A DNA stretch of 62,000 bases from Phoronis australis (taxonomy: Eukaryota; Phoronida; Phoronidae): assembly GCA_002633005.1 (NCBI GenBank), contig NMRA01000378.1:1-62000 (forward strand), written 5' to 3'. Position numbers and translations under genes: made by a program. Below the pieces are notes generated by a model. It was not told the origin of the DNA, made no database searches, and saw only the letters and a list, made by a program, of their open reading frames with translations. Positions 43,662 to 56,551 of this stretch are shown here, one piece after another. Each line of letters starts with the position of its first letter. Within the stretch, counting starts at the first letter, position 1.

Positions 43662-44106
43662 AAAAATACAGCACTCAAGCTTCGTATTGATTTCTAAGTG
43701 TTGGTCCTTTAAATTAGGTCCATCTTATGTGTACGAATACCGTCCTTACTGCGATTTTATCTAAGACAGGTGGGTGGAACAGATCAGGGACTATAAAATG
43801 TCGTAACTTTGCAACTGGTCGTAAGTGTCCGTTTACAATCTGTCTGAAAACGTTTAAGTAAAGATAGGTTTGGGATGAGCCTATGAGATGCAACATTTTG
43901 CAGGAACCGCTCCTAGGTTTAGTTGTCCATTATTTGGATAATTGTCAATCTTCGTGAAGTCCTTTCGTAAATCATCATCTAATTCTCGATGACTTAGCGT
44001 CGCACAATCGTAGATCATCACATGAACGCCGGAAAGTCTCGGTTTTGATCTGCATATGAATTTTCGAAAACACGAATTGCAGTCGCTCAGTTAGAACTAT
44101 CTATGT

Positions 44107-44224
44107 AGGCCTATGTATGTGTGTATATGTAAGTTTGTATGTATGTATGTATGCATGTATGTGTGTATGTATGCATGCGTGGATGATAGGACGGATGGAT
44201 GTATGGATATGCATGTGTGTGTAT
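44107..44224. repeat. (TGTA)n-type microsatellite
   Basis: Degenerate TGTA/TGCA/GGAT tetranucleotide repeat within the presumed 3' UTR of the GPCR gene. Confidence 0.95.
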
Positions 44225-44331
44225 CATAGAGCCGTGCCTTAGATTTTTTGTTAAGCCCAATCACCGTTTCAGAACCTCCTACAGTAGGAACTATGTATAT
44301 GTGGCGAAGATGTCTAAGTTTTTCGAACAAA

Positions 44332-44337
44332 AATAAA
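44332..44337 (+). terminator. Probable poly(A) signal of the GPCR gene
   Basis: First AATAAA noticed downstream, about 670 bases after the stop, giving a 3' UTR of about 0.7 kb. Confidence 0.45.
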
Positions 44338-47300
44338 ATATAAGACCGCATTCTCTCCGTCGTAGACTTGAATGTCTAAAGTTTCAAAGGAATCGACACA
44401 CGCACCAAGGAGAAATCGGCGTTGGAAACCTGTAAAAGCATCAAAAATCCTAAAATCAACTGATCAAGATATCCATTCGTGGTTACCCCATCCAACATAT
44501 TTAGTGATTTAATTATCAGTTTAAAGAAATCCCTGCTGCAATGAAAAATACTGAGACAATTGTATACAATATGTGAATATTGATTTTTGGAAAAAAATCC
44601 ATGAAGGTTGACAATTAACTTGATAGAATGAAAAAAATGAGAAGCTAGGTATCGTTTCGGTCATCATTTCCTGAAGCTATTCTCAAGTTCTACTGGTGGT
44701 GCCTTTGGCCGTCATGCTTTCGGAGCATACAAGCAGCCGCGTCAAGCTAAGCCTTCATGTGTAATATACAGTAGCCTGGTCTACAGTATTATGGCGCTAA
44801 CGCTACTCCCCAAGCCCAGAAACCACCTCAAATCCCAGTGATTGGGAAAGGTCAAGACAAAATTAGAAGTCTATTAAACATATGTCTTTTTGCAAAAGCT
44901 AGATTCATAGTAATTGTTTCTCAGTTTTCACCACTTGTATATAACATGAGCGGATAGCCATCAATATTCAAATGGACACCCCACTTCCAAGTAAGTAGAA
45001 TGCCGTAGGATTACTTTAGAAGGTAACTGGCTCGTCGGTTGGTAAACTACTGCGCTTGTTAATTGGACTTGGTGTTGCATTTTGTCTTTTTGAAATGTTC
45101 GAAATTTGAGAATAGTCTAGTTTCAAGCATATGCTTTGAAACACTAGTTCAAGTGGGTCAGCTGGTTCTGTTTGTACTTAGATGTTTAGGGGTGAGCTGT
45201 GCTCACCATGAAACTGTTAACCGTAACAAATTCAATGTGTATTTTTATTTTTAATTAATATACTTTATATAACTTTTATTTGCCCTTGCATTTTATTGTA
45301 AGTTATACAACACGTGTTAAATAGACACTAATAGGTTTTACGGTAGAAAAAAGCGCTTTTTGTTGTCTTAGGGTAGGATTGACTACTCGACCATAGCTAT
45401 AAAGCTGCAACATCTGTTGTGTTTAAGGCCATTTTATTACAGACTGCCGATTCCTAACAGAGGCGAAATGTAACTGTAATCGAGGCGGTGACATCAATAG
45501 TGTCGATGCCAGGCGCTGTGAAAACGGCCGAGGGGGCATTGTGTAGTGCTGATCAAATTTAAGACGGCGTAAAAAAGCCGAAGATCACGTGTAACATGTA
45601 TGTGAGAAAAACGACGAAAATCCGATACACAGTGGAGGATTAACTGCTCTGGGATGAGGATTTGTTAACGAAATCATGAGATGGACTGCCTTGCGAGAAC
45701 ACTGATGTTAGAAATCCCAGTTTTGCTTGATTGTGGGATTACATTCCTCTCCCGTATTCTAGAAATATATTACCATTTTTGTTTACTTTTGTTTGGTTCT
45801 GCGCGGAAACCTAAACTTGTTTTTCAAATGCTTACATGTATAACGTGTCCAGTCTTTGACTTTTAGTCAACCTGTTGAAATCCCTCTCTGAACTTTCGTA
45901 TGATCTCGGCCAGTCGGCACCATTATCATACACGCTGTTCTAAATGCCGGACAATCCGATAAGGTTGCTAATTATAACTGCTCATCTATGCAATGTTCGG
46001 TGTAACTATTGGTTGAATGCTGCACGTCTTGTTGGATAGCATTCCTGACTTTAAAATTACGTGCCGGTACAAGACGGCTTGAGAACGATTGAAGGCGGCA
46101 CTTGGAAAGTCACGTGGTTCAATAGCCGGAGAAACAAAGGATCACTGGCTTCGGAAGATTTCTGCGGATACGAAGGCAAAAGAAAAAAAAACATAATCAC
46201 GCAAGAAAATGAAGTATTTTTATGTGAAAAAGCTTCGTACAATTGTTGCAGTGCCGTCTCAGATAAATTCGTAGCATCCTGCTAGTACACTTACCATATC
46301 TTGTATTTTTGACCTGAAATCTCGCGCCTTGTTTTAACCAATGCTTGACTTTTTAGGTGTCTAATTCACAAGAAGTGAAACGCAAGCAAAACATGTAATT
46401 AGCGGCAATGGAGCGTATTGACATTATTATAACGATTTGGTCAAATTACGGAGTTATAAAGTAGTACTACCGAGTCACTAAATCGTCACCAACTGCTATT
46501 ATGGCGACGCCGTTTCAAATTTTCTTTCACGTTTCTTTTTTCTTGAAGTTCCGTCATTGAGATTCGAATCCTGTCGCTCTCAATTGCCATTGCACAACCA
46601 GCACGTCATACAACTCGAAAGCCTGTATTTGAAGATTGACACTGCATTAGTGGAACATCCGGCATGTCATATTTTTTGACATACATGTATAGCGTTTTGA
46701 ACACCCAGGTGGAATGATTTATAACAGTAAAATATTCTCAGTTTGAAAAATTAACGGCTTCAGTGAAATTGTCCCGTTCTTGATTTTGGAGGTAAATGTT
46801 TAATCTGTGGTACCGCCAGTTTTAGAAAATTTTACACAATTGTTGCGAAGTAACCGGAGAACATTTTAGCGTTCTTAGCTTGACTGGTTCTACCCTGAGT
46901 TAGTATGAATACATAAAATGGAAATTTTATTGAAATTTGCCCATATTAACAGGGATGAATCTGCGAGTTATCGCGCTAAGAATGTAGGCTACATTCATTG
47001 GCATTTCCCGGAGCCGCCAACGTTCCGCAGAATAAAGACATACTACTGAGAAAGAGGGTCCTCTGGTGCATCATATTCAGCCCACTCAACACAACCATTA
47101 TTGTCTGTTTACTCGATGGCAGGCGATGCATTAACAGTCCTTTTCATAGTAAAATAACTATAACTCCTTCTTGATCAGTAAACAAAAGCGAAATACATGT
47201 AGGTCGACTGCTTGAAAGTTAACCTCACGGTGGATACAAAACCTCTTCAACAACTGTGTAAAACACACAGAGCCACCTAGTGTTGGGTTTAAAGACTATG

Positions 47301-47610
47301 TGAGCGCTTGTTGCAGACATCTTGTGGTTCAGTTGCTTGGCGTAATTATTAAACAGGAGAAAATGTGTTGCTTACGATGAATTTTTAATCAATGTTCGTT
47401 GAAGTAATTATTTCTGTCCACCATTATTTTTTATCTTGAGTGAATAGACCAATATGACGACTAAAAAAATTGGATTGCTTTCATTAATGGTTAGTTTGCA
47501 ACACGCCGAAGCCCTTTTCCATGATACATGAAAAGTAAGCGGGAGTTAATCAGCCAGTAGAACTAAGGCAAAATATAATTAGTTTTGGGGTGGTACAGGT
47601 CAATTGGCAG

Positions 47611-47674
47611 TCCGACAGTCTGCAGGGCCAACAGTCTGAAGGGCCGACTGTCAGACGCGCCGACAGTTAGAAGG
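47611..47674. repeat. Minisatellite, four 16-bp units
   Basis: Four adjacent 16-base units resembling GCCGACAGTCTGAAGG with one to five differences each. No known role. Confidence 0.85.
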
Positions 47675-47697
47675 ACAATTTGTACAAAAATTGTTTA

Positions 47698-47750
47698 CAA
47701 AATGTGGAAAAATAAATTTTGACAAATTATTTGACCGGACTCGTACAGCA
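47698..47750 (+). repeat. Short dispersed repeat Y, copy 2
   Basis: Matches 10707-10760: AAATGTGG, AATAAATTTTGACA and ATTATTTGACCGGACTCG. Confidence 0.5.
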
Positions 47751-49875
47751 TACACTGGCAGGGTGTACGTGATTTTAAAAAGATACTAAACACTGTTTTG
47801 ATGATTTTAGCCTTTCCTCATTCTATCACCTGTTAATGCACCATTGGCGCCAGTTTTGAAAGATAGAAGAAGGAACCAATTAAAACCTGCCTCTATGTCA
47901 CAGATTGGATGTTACGATTCTCTACATTTGCCTTGTAATTCGCTAAAAGCGTAGACCACGCTACCCGTTTAGCAGACTTAGAAATAAGGAGTTTTCAAAT
48001 TTTCCTCCAAACTTTTGAGGGTTGTCGAGGGTTAGAGAACATTATTTTGTTCTGCAGATACGTGTGGTCACGCGTTTGCAATTTCGACGTATGCAGGTTT
48101 ATATTTGACGTTCAATTCGAGTATGATTTGTATTCACACGTTAGGCCTACAGTCTTCAGTCCTGCTTAAGGGTTTTTTTCGGACTATCGCCATTCATGCT
48201 GAGGAATGTGACGTAGTTTTCCCTTGGTGAGGCAACTTAAAAACGACAAAAATGAAACCATACATTATTCACGTACGACAACTATCATCGACACTATCGT
48301 TTGGGCAATGTTTAAACTTAAAAAAGATTGAAAATATATATATTATTATGAAGAGAGATTCCATTATACATGACCTCATGTGCCTTCAGGAAAATTTTGA
48401 CTTTATTATGTAAATCCATGGCAATAAAAATGGTTTTTAAGTTCTAAAAGTTGTTGGTATCTACTGTACAGATATTATAGTTTCTTCAATTCAACATTGG
48501 CCTCAATATTTTTCTAGTGCTTGCTTGTGTTCTCCTTCAGTGTGGTAGAAAAACACGCAAAACGTTGATGTTGTAAAAATTGTGTGACTTGCGTTAAATT
48601 TGGCTTGTGTGCATCGATGAAACAGTGGTTTATTTACTTTTGTACAGTTGCTATGCAAGTTCTTCGTTTAAACCTGGAACATGACTTAATTTCTTAACAA
48701 AACAGGCGACACAGTTGTGACACGTTGCGTGTTTTGACGCAATAAATTTTCATTTTTAGGTAGCAGAAGCCAAAAGATAGTAATTTGACACTAATGACAA
48801 AATTCGCGACGAGTCATGTTCCGGCCCTCCCAGCCCAACACCTTTTGTCTAAGTGATTCACGCAGAAACTCTCAATCCCATTCATTTCATGCGGATTCTG
48901 ACGCAACATTGTCGTTTGAATAACAGTAAACCATCAAGTAAATATAAATCTTTACCAACACACCACATCTCCCTCCTTCACCCTATTGTACAAAGGGTGA
49001 GTTTTTAAAAGATAAAATATTCTTGCAGTTTGCGTGGACATTAGCTCGAAGACCCTGTGCGTGCTGGCCCACAGCTTGCAATAGCTTTGACACAACCAAA
49101 TGACATTTGACGATTAACGGCCGCTGCATGACCCCAAAACGTACCTTTCAAAAATATAATCGGTCGTTCCTGTGTCCAATTGAAGCATCTCCTGGAATCT
49201 TTTCAATCAACAATGGGGTTTTGCATAAAACGTTGATAGTTAAAAGGATACCTACAAACCTGGTTTTGACCTATGAACAAATAGTATTTTTTATCCAGTT
49301 CTCTGAAACAAATAATGCTCTGTGACCATCGACAACCGTCAAAAGTTGAGAGGGAAGTTTGAAAACATCTTCCAAAGTCTACTAAAGGAGCAAGCCTGGC
49401 CTACGCCATTAACTAGTGGCAGCTGTGGGAAAGACCACCCACTAAGGACCATAATATTCCATCTGTGACATTGGAAGCATGATGAGGTTTTAGTTGATTC
49501 CTGCCTTTCACTTTGCAAGATTGACGCCAGCCAGTGATGTTTTAGCAGGTGACAGAACGAGAATTGGTTGAAATCATCAAAACAGGGTTTACATGTATGT
49601 TCCGTTTAACTGACTGAACAAGTGGTGGATATACAATCGAAAAGCCAAATATGAATCACTTAGCGAATGTAACAATGTCCAATAATTACTGACTTTTAGC
49701 TCCACATCGGCCATTAGCACATTTTTCAGTCTGAAAATCAACATACTGACCTCGATGAAAGTCAGCAATTAAGTTGTAGTTCATTTGGTTTTCTAGGATT
49801 TGTCCAAAATTACGCTGCGATAAACAGGTTTACTCCAGGAGATAGTAAAGGACAAATGACTTTTTATCCTTTATA

Positions 49876-51176
49876 TCAACATTCGGATAAATCTATTCCA
49901 GGACATTTCACTCCAAACTGGTTGAACACCCGCGCCACCTCTGCATTGTCATAGCCATACGTTCTTGCAGCCTCCTCTACGCCACAAGCTCCTGACGACA
50001 TGGTTGTGCACCGCCTCCAGAAGGCGAAGTTGGCCAACGTGAAAACTTGGTGTGCCTTCTTAATGCCCCAGCCAGGTGTCCTGGAAAGGACCATAAACGC
50101 ACGATTATATATCCCACTCCCCTCATGCACGTCATCGCCCGCTTTGTAATCATGGTAATGCCCCCTCGAAGCACCGTCTAACCCTGGACATTCGAAATAT
50201 CGTAAAGCATCCTTATTCATCTGGGTACTTTTTACAACATCATAACTGACTTTCCAATCGACCTTTCCCGTTAAATAATGTTCGAGTGTTTCACCTGTAA
50301 TGTCTGAGTAGGCTTCGTTGACGGCCCCAGGTTCTCCACGGTAAAGAAGGTTAGAGTGGGTTTGAGTAAAACCGTGTGCTAACTCGTGGGGTATGACGTT
50401 TATTCCCGAGAGAGGATACAGTTCTTTATTTCCATCTCCGATGATAAGCTCGAACCTGATGGGGTCCCAGTAGGTCAGCTTTAGATTTTCTCTGTAATGC
50501 ACTCGGATCACTACAGGAAGTTTCGGTACTACGTCAATGTTATAATAATCCCTGAACATTCGCACCGTTTCAGTGCCGTAAACGTGTGCATCATTTAGGG
50601 GCGAAAACGCGCCGTTAACTTCGTCATTATTGTCTGAAGTACAGTCAAATTCGTGAGCGCGAGTTTCCTCGAAGCTATCCTGTTGGTGGTTGTTTATTGT
50701 TTTTACATAAGAATTTTCCATTTGACATCGAAGATTTGGCCTCAGCATAACGTCTAGATAGCGCGATATTTCGCGGCCGAAGTGAATGTCCCCTGTCTTC
50801 ATGTTACCACCAATTCCCGAAGCCTGTAACCCCATCAAGCCTTGTTCCCAGAACTGGATCAACTCCCCAGTAGCTGTGTCCACCCAGCCCACGTAGACGA
50901 AGGATTTGATGAACAATTTCTCCTTGGCTGAGAGCGTGGTGCCAGTGACGTATACTTCGTAATATCGTCGGATTCTGCCAGCAGTGACATCTATCCGTAA
51001 TTCGGATTTTGATTTGGTGAAACAAACGCGTCTTTTTTGATACGCCACATTTTTTTGCCTTGCAGATGCCATTCTTCGGACAGTTCGTTTTGCCATTTCA
51101 CTTGTGATGTTGAAAAATGGACTCAGGTTTTCAATCCTATATATTGTTCCCTTGACTGTTGTAGGATCCAAACTCC
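49876..51176 (-). CDS. M4 (thermolysin-like) metallopeptidase exon, last exon of a WxxW-M4 gene
   Basis: Encodes the end of a prodomain (PepSY-like, ending F-V-Y-V-G-W-V-D-T-A-T-G-E-L) and a complete thermolysin-type catalytic domain. Within the exon the zinc site is HELAH at codons 262-266 and Glu at 286 in NEAYSD, the same 24-residue His-to-Glu spacing as thermolysin. A Tyr matching Tyr157 precedes it and DVHEGSGIYN supplies the transition-state His. All catalytic residues are present, so an active secreted zinc endopeptidase is predicted. There is no ATG start: an in-frame TAA lies just upstream and the acceptor TTCTATTTAAG (AG 51178-51177) begins the exon in phase 1, matching the phase-1 donor at 55048. 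The joined protein would be 619 residues. The FTP half of the usual prodomain is not seen, so a further unseen exon or a separate gene remains possible. Confidence 0.88.
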
Positions 51177-51393
51177 CTTAAATAGAATATCGTTTAATTT
51201 AAAGATCAACCAAATTAAACGGCGTCTAACATGTACTTGGGGTTGAAAGCATACAATGTGCCTGGCTGTAATTTGTCTGTAGTCAAAACTCGACTCGAAA
51301 ATTGTCAATGTGGTACTTTGAGAAACTAATCCGCCTTCATCAAGTCAGATACGGGTCGAGCGCTAGTCTTGACGCGCAGGCGGAGATTAGCCC

Positions 51394-51493
51394 TACGGTT
51401 CGCGGCTTCAGCACAAAACTGAGAACCGTCTTGCACAATAGGGCTACCTGTGCAAGACATCCGAATCTCGTTTTTGCCGCGCCGCGAACCGTA
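51394..51493. repeat. 100-bp nested hairpin (MITE- or miRNA-like)
   Basis: Outer arms TACGGTTCGCGGC (51394-51406) and its exact reverse complement (51481-51493); inner arms CTTGCACA (51430-51437) and TGTGCAAG (51449-51456) around an 11-base loop. The middle of the stem is imperfect. Confidence 0.75.
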
Positions 51494-52716
51494 AAGCTGG
51501 ACTATACTACACGAATAATCTACATGTTTTACAAACGAATAAAACGTCACTGAGTCCACTTTTTTCTTTAACGGATTTAACATGAACCAAAAGCAGTCAG
51601 TTCGCCCGCCATTGGACCGCCAGAAGCGTTGCCATGAACTTGAGTCGCAACTTCTATGGTCGGAAGGCGGCTAATAGCAATGAGTTGGAAACAAAACAAC
51701 GTCTAATCATAAAAATAAAAATAAAATAATATGTACTCTAACAGGCCGCTATTTTAATGCTTGAGAACTTGCAGCCAAATACAAGGCGAGAGTATCCATC
51801 TTGCGTGCGTGGCTTGCGTGATAAGTTGGTCACGGCAATCCCTCAAGCACACACAATTAGTAGTGCCTTACCGTAAATAGTGTTTTGTGCCCATGGACTC
51901 GTAAATATCATGTGTTTAATGCCATTACGTGACGTATCTTTGACTTAGCCCATTGAAGGGGATACAATATGGTGAGTTCAAGTGACAAGTACTGTTTAGG
52001 TTCCGTCCTATTGCTCACAAATCACCAAGTTTTCTACGGTGCCACCGGGGATGAGCCTGCAACCGTACCATAGTGCATCGGCGCCGAAGATGAAACCCCC
52101 AGTTAGGAGTAGAAAGTGGACTTTAGTGTGGTAGAGATGAATAATCATTATTTCTCGGCGTCTGTAGGTTTCTTCCAAAACACCCACTGCACATAGGAAT
52201 GACATTTATTTTGGAAAACCTCACAATACAATGGTGAATGAGTAAATACATGTTCTGATCATGTTAGCTTTGCAAACGAAGAGTATTCGACATACAGAGT
52301 TCCCAATGGCCTCTGATGAAGAAGGACTCACTTAAAATACCGGTTAGCTGGAAGATTACCTGATAAAGTACATGTAAGTACACGTATAGTATATTTCAGA
52401 TTTCCAGGTTTGGATCAGATGAAATACATATGTAGATGTTTGTTGTGCTACATAGGATCAGTAATACTTGTAGTCAATACACGTAAATTGTTGATTGTAC
52501 TGTAAGTGGGATCTTGAAAAACACGAGGTGCATCATCCATTAGTGCACTCGAAATTAAGCAAGACATGCATTCAGTTTGTAACATGATTCAAATGGTCCG
52601 TTTAATTACCGTTATCGACAATCTCCTCACTCACGCCGCTGGTGGTATAGGCCTAGGTGCCGAGGATACACACATCGCTGGCTGTGTGTAGGTGATTGGG
52701 GGAAGGGGGTTACCGT

Positions 52717-53039
52717 CAGGGGCCGATCCAGGATTTTGAGTTAGGGAGGCCAGGGCACAGGAATAACCAGAATTTCGGCAGACGCGCCCGCTCAGCTAAA
52801 GCGTGGGTATGCGGGAGTCTCGAATTCTTGGGATTCCTTACCTCAGTGTTGACTAAAAAAAAACCCGTAAACGGGGTCTGTTCAAGCCTACGCATTGTTT
52901 ATTCGCCCCCCGAGCCCCCCCCCCTCCCTGGTTGCGCACGCGTGCTAGTCATCAATTTGCACTCGATCTCCCAAAAAGTATCTGGTAGAATTTTAGGGGG
53001 CAATGGCCCGCTTGCCCCCCCCCCCTAACTCCGCCACTG
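52717..53039. mobile_element. Small hAT-like non-autonomous DNA transposon
   Basis: Terminal inverted repeats CAGGGGCCGATCCAGG (left) and CAGTGGCGGAGTTAGG (right, inverted) flanked by ACCGT on both sides (52712-52716 and 53040-53044). 323 bp, no transposase. hAT elements usually make 8-bp duplications; only 5 bp are visible, so the superfamily is tentative. Confidence 0.65.
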
Positions 53040-55047
53040 ACCGTGACCAACAATGCAATGAATAGTGTCTCAAATCCTCAAATGCGATCATTCAGTCCTT
53101 AATCCTATACTTCAGAAGAGCAATGGTTATTATTCTGACAGTACTGATGACCACAGTGAATAACTGGATGAATTAGCTGTTCAAACGTAGCCTGGTTTAG
53201 TCTACTTTTGAGAGGAATGCACAGCAAGTTCATCAGTGAAAAGACAATATCTTGTATGTTTCTACAGGGCCCACAATCCCTCGAGTTTTGGGACTGAACA
53301 TTGGCCCCATTGCCCTCTGAAAATTTTGTAAAAATCACTCGAAATTCCCCTCATGAAGGCCAAAACTTCTCCTCAAGTGACAAAATATCCTCCTCGAGGT
53401 TCAGATCACCTGCAACACACAAGCGCTGATAGGAAACAGCACAAAATCTTATTTTTGGCTGCTTGGCCGAGGCACAGGCTATATTTAGGCTAGCGAAAGG
53501 GGTGGGGGTACTGACCGGAAGAGGGGTAGAATTTTCCATTGCCGCTAGGTGGTGGGTAGCCAGCACGCAGGTTGCACTTATATTTTCCTCGGAAAATTTT
53601 TTTATACCGGCGTTTCTGATTGGCTGGCCAAATTCTCAACAGGGAGCGCTTTACAAAACAAATTGGCATGACAAATGGAGCAAATGTAAATGTGGTCTGT
53701 TGTACATGTACAGAAAAATCCAGGTGCTTAAAATTTATGTTCAGGAAATCTGAATCCCAGAAATTGTGGTTGCGCCTTTTCGGAGTGCATCTTTCTACTG
53801 TCGATGACTTTTGTTTACGATACTGTCCTGTATTCACACAGTATGGATAACACCGCACCGCTTAAATCGCCGGGTCAGATGTGTTTATTGTACATATATG
53901 TGCTTCAAGCACGCAGCTATTAAACATCACTGCAGAAACGAAATAGTCGCTGCTACGCCATTTGCATGACAAGGCTAAAAATCGTTCACAATCTGCCATT
54001 TTTTCACGTTGATGTAAAACTAACCAATGACTGTCAAGGTTATATCGACCAATGCTAAAGCGGGTGCTACTGCGTGATACCTGCGTGTTGGCTATAGGCA
54101 CGTAGAGAACCAGCGAGTACCTGTCGGCAGAACATCCAGCACGTCTTCGTTGTTTAGAACCAATAAAAGGCAATCTTTCTGCTCGGGTTTTATTCCAAAT
54201 TCTAGCTGCAACAATTCACACACCCGGCCTTCGTGATTGTCTCCATGTTGCGACGATCATCGAACAAAGGTGATAATGTCATGAACGTCGGGGATTCCCT
54301 TAGGGATTCCCCAACATCTGACGTCAAGGGAAATAACTTCGATAGTTCCTGATATTTGAACGACTTCAAAAATAAAGTGGTTAGGACAAAACACTATTAA
54401 CTGACACTAAGTGCTTTGGTAAGGTGATCATGGCAATCACGAATGTTCGCTTTTGGCCATAAATAGGTTCTAAGCACTTTTGTATGTGACACTTGCTTTG
54501 ACAGTGACTAAAGACGGTGTGTTTGAATACGATATTTTTAGGTTGTCTAATTAGGTTAAAATCATGAGGGCGGGAATTTTTGATTGTTCAGAGGGAAATG
54601 TTATGACACGTGACGGAGATTTTGCGTGACAATTTTATACTCTTCAGAGGGGGCCGTGATAGGGCCGATTTTCGACCCCAATTCGACTCGAAGGGAACAC
54701 GGGCCCTGTAATATTTGAACGTACATAATTACGGTACTCAGTGAATTTCGTGACAAGAAGAAAAGGTAGATGAGCAGTGAAGTAACTTCTTTAAGCCACT
54801 GAACTACCATACCGGTGGCCGTTTGTTTCACAACAACATTAGCGTCGGTCTCCAAAAGAATCAGTCTTTAGGTTACAACAAGTTGAGTATCTGTGTACTC
54901 CCCTGTGCCGTCGACGGGTAGCGCCAGGGAGTGACTTCACTACTGAAACGTCTTCCCCGGCCCCCCGACTAGTGATATAGGCTATGCCACAATCTGTGAT
55001 CAGTGGGAGCAATTGTTTCAGGTCAGAAGAAAGTGGTCTCTACTCAC

Positions 55048-55261
55048 GTGGACAGAGAAACTTTATTTCGTAGTCATGGCAAGGATTTCCTGATGTCTGG
55101 TCGGAGTTCTGACAGACAAGACCGTCGACAGGACTGCAGCGGGTTGCCAGGACATCTGGTGGTGTACCGCTATAGTTTCTGAACTGAGACAAGGGTTCTC
55201 CTTTCACTCGGCAGACGGCGTCTTTGGGGATACCTCCATTGCAAACTGGTCGTCCTTTGGC
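55048..55261 (-). CDS. WxxW-M4 gene, exon 4 (second half of the WxxW domain)
   Basis: Acceptor ATAATCGAGCAG (AG 55263-55262), donor TGTCCAC|GTGAGT (GT 55047-55046), entering in phase 0 and leaving in phase 1. Encodes the C-terminal half of a Mucin2/CILP-type WxxW domain: R-C-S-P-V-D-G-L-V-C-Q-N-S-D-Q, then C-H-D-Y-E-I-K-F-L-C-P, the diagnostic ending. WxxW domains occur in secreted matrix and mucin-type proteins. Confidence 0.85.
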
Positions 55262-56077
55262 CTGCTCGATTATCAACACTTAATGACAAGAAATTTTATA
55301 AATCATTTTGAACCGTAAAGTACAATGGTTGACGGGCTCCACTATTTTTCTACCCCACGTAAAGTACGAAAGACTGAGAGTGTTTTGAAGGTGCGGCTAT
55401 ATAAAGACCCCTACGAGGGAGCGCGTTATGATTGGGTCCCCCACCGTAGTGAAACACAAATTAATACGCCGGTTATGGCAAATCAAGTTCACTCTCTTGC
55501 GATAATGTCGTTTTCGGAATTCGTTTTAGATCCATGTTTTCCATTTACAGTCAATTCAAATTATATGCATTAAAAAAACTACCATGGCGGCGATGTCCGA
55601 CCGTCGTGCCAAAGATACTGAATACTCGGTTGCAATCACCTTTGATTCAACCAGAGCACTGTAGTAGATATGATGTCGTGAAAGGGGAGATCAACCACAA
55701 TTACCGTCAAAGAAAGAATGTCCGCGTAAGGCTTAGAAAACGTTGTCGTCTCGGCGGGGGGCGCTTTTGACTAGGCAATGACCATCGCCCCTGTTGCCCG
55801 ACCAGAGGCGATGCAAGCTCCTATAGGCGCTCCATACGCCGGAAGCTTTTCGGCAAATTATGCCTCGCACCGACTAAAACATCAAAGTTACGTTGTTATA
55901 AATACCTTGTGCGCATCACCTTAGTGTTTAATTTCTTCCAACTCGAACAAATACTCCCGTTATTAAACTTTTTCTTCAAATGGGCGCCAGAGAATAAACT
56001 TTGTTACAGTCTCTGCCGACCCACTCATCTCAGAGCAGTGGAGGTAATATGGCTATCACTATGCAAAAACGACTTAC

Positions 56078-56154
56078 CTGGAAGTCTGACGGTCGTTCGA
56101 AGTCACCCTGGCCCGAGCTTGGGGTGTCTATACTCAAAAAGTCTGTCCAGTGCT
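56078..56154 (-). CDS. WxxW-M4 gene, exon 3 (WxxW motif)
   Basis: A 77-base exon with acceptor GATGTTTTCAG (AG 56156-56155) and donor GACTTCCAG|GTAAGT (GT 56077-56076). Enters in phase 1 and leaves in phase 0. Encodes HWTDFLSIDTPSSGQGDFE, the start of a WxxW domain with Phe in place of the second Trp. The correct phase with both neighbours is good support. Confidence 0.85.
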
Positions 56155-56308
56155 CTGAAAACATCATGGGCAGGTGACTCAGTATTGTGGAGAGACCTTC
56201 TCTTATAATGTACAGTGGTGTACGTGGTTGAATGATTCAGTGACGAGCAAACTGTTTTTAAATACATTGGTTTTCACATATCATAGAATTACGTTAACGA
56301 TCAATTAC

Positions 56309-56551
56309 CCTTTACAACTTTAATGAATATGCATGCGTCCTGAACTTTGACCCCGGCATAGTACTGGCAGGACAACAGATATTGGCGGTTGTTGTCCAAG
56401 TCGATCGTCTCCCCAGCGCTCAGGGTATTGGGGGCGGGAAGGTCGAAGTAAGCGTTTGGGTCAGGGGATACCACGTCTGTCTTGATAATGTCAGATGGAT
56501 AGTAGCTCAGCAATCCTGCTGACGATGGTTTCAACAGCATAAGTACGACAA
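56309..56551 (-). CDS. WxxW-M4 gene, exon 2
   Basis: Acceptor ATCGTTTCAG (AG 56553-56552), donor GTAAAGG|GTAATT (GT 56308-56307), phase 1 at both ends. Encodes the hydrophobic core of the signal peptide (V-V-V-L-M-L-L), a cleavage-like S-S-A-G, and then about 65 residues of unrecognised extracellular sequence with two Cys. An ATG at 56618 in the same frame gives a less compact alternative start. Confidence 0.75.

Larger units (their letters stand above)
44356..49875. other. Long intergenic region; no supported gene
   Basis: About 5.5 kb without convincing exons on either strand. It contains the 16-bp tandem repeat (47611-47674) and a short dispersed repeat copy (47698-47750). Confidence 0.45.
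51179..55046 (-). other. Presumed 3.9-kb intron between WxxW and M4 exons
   Basis: Holds a hairpin (51394-51493) and a small DNA transposon (52717-53039). I looked for an FTP-type prodomain exon on the minus strand and did not find one. Confidence 0.5.

Noticed and set aside
53351-53858. Minus-strand frames as WxxW-M4 prodomain exon
   Set aside because: No FTP-like motif, no convincing acceptor/donor pair; sequence is low-complexity and Pro/Ser-rich.
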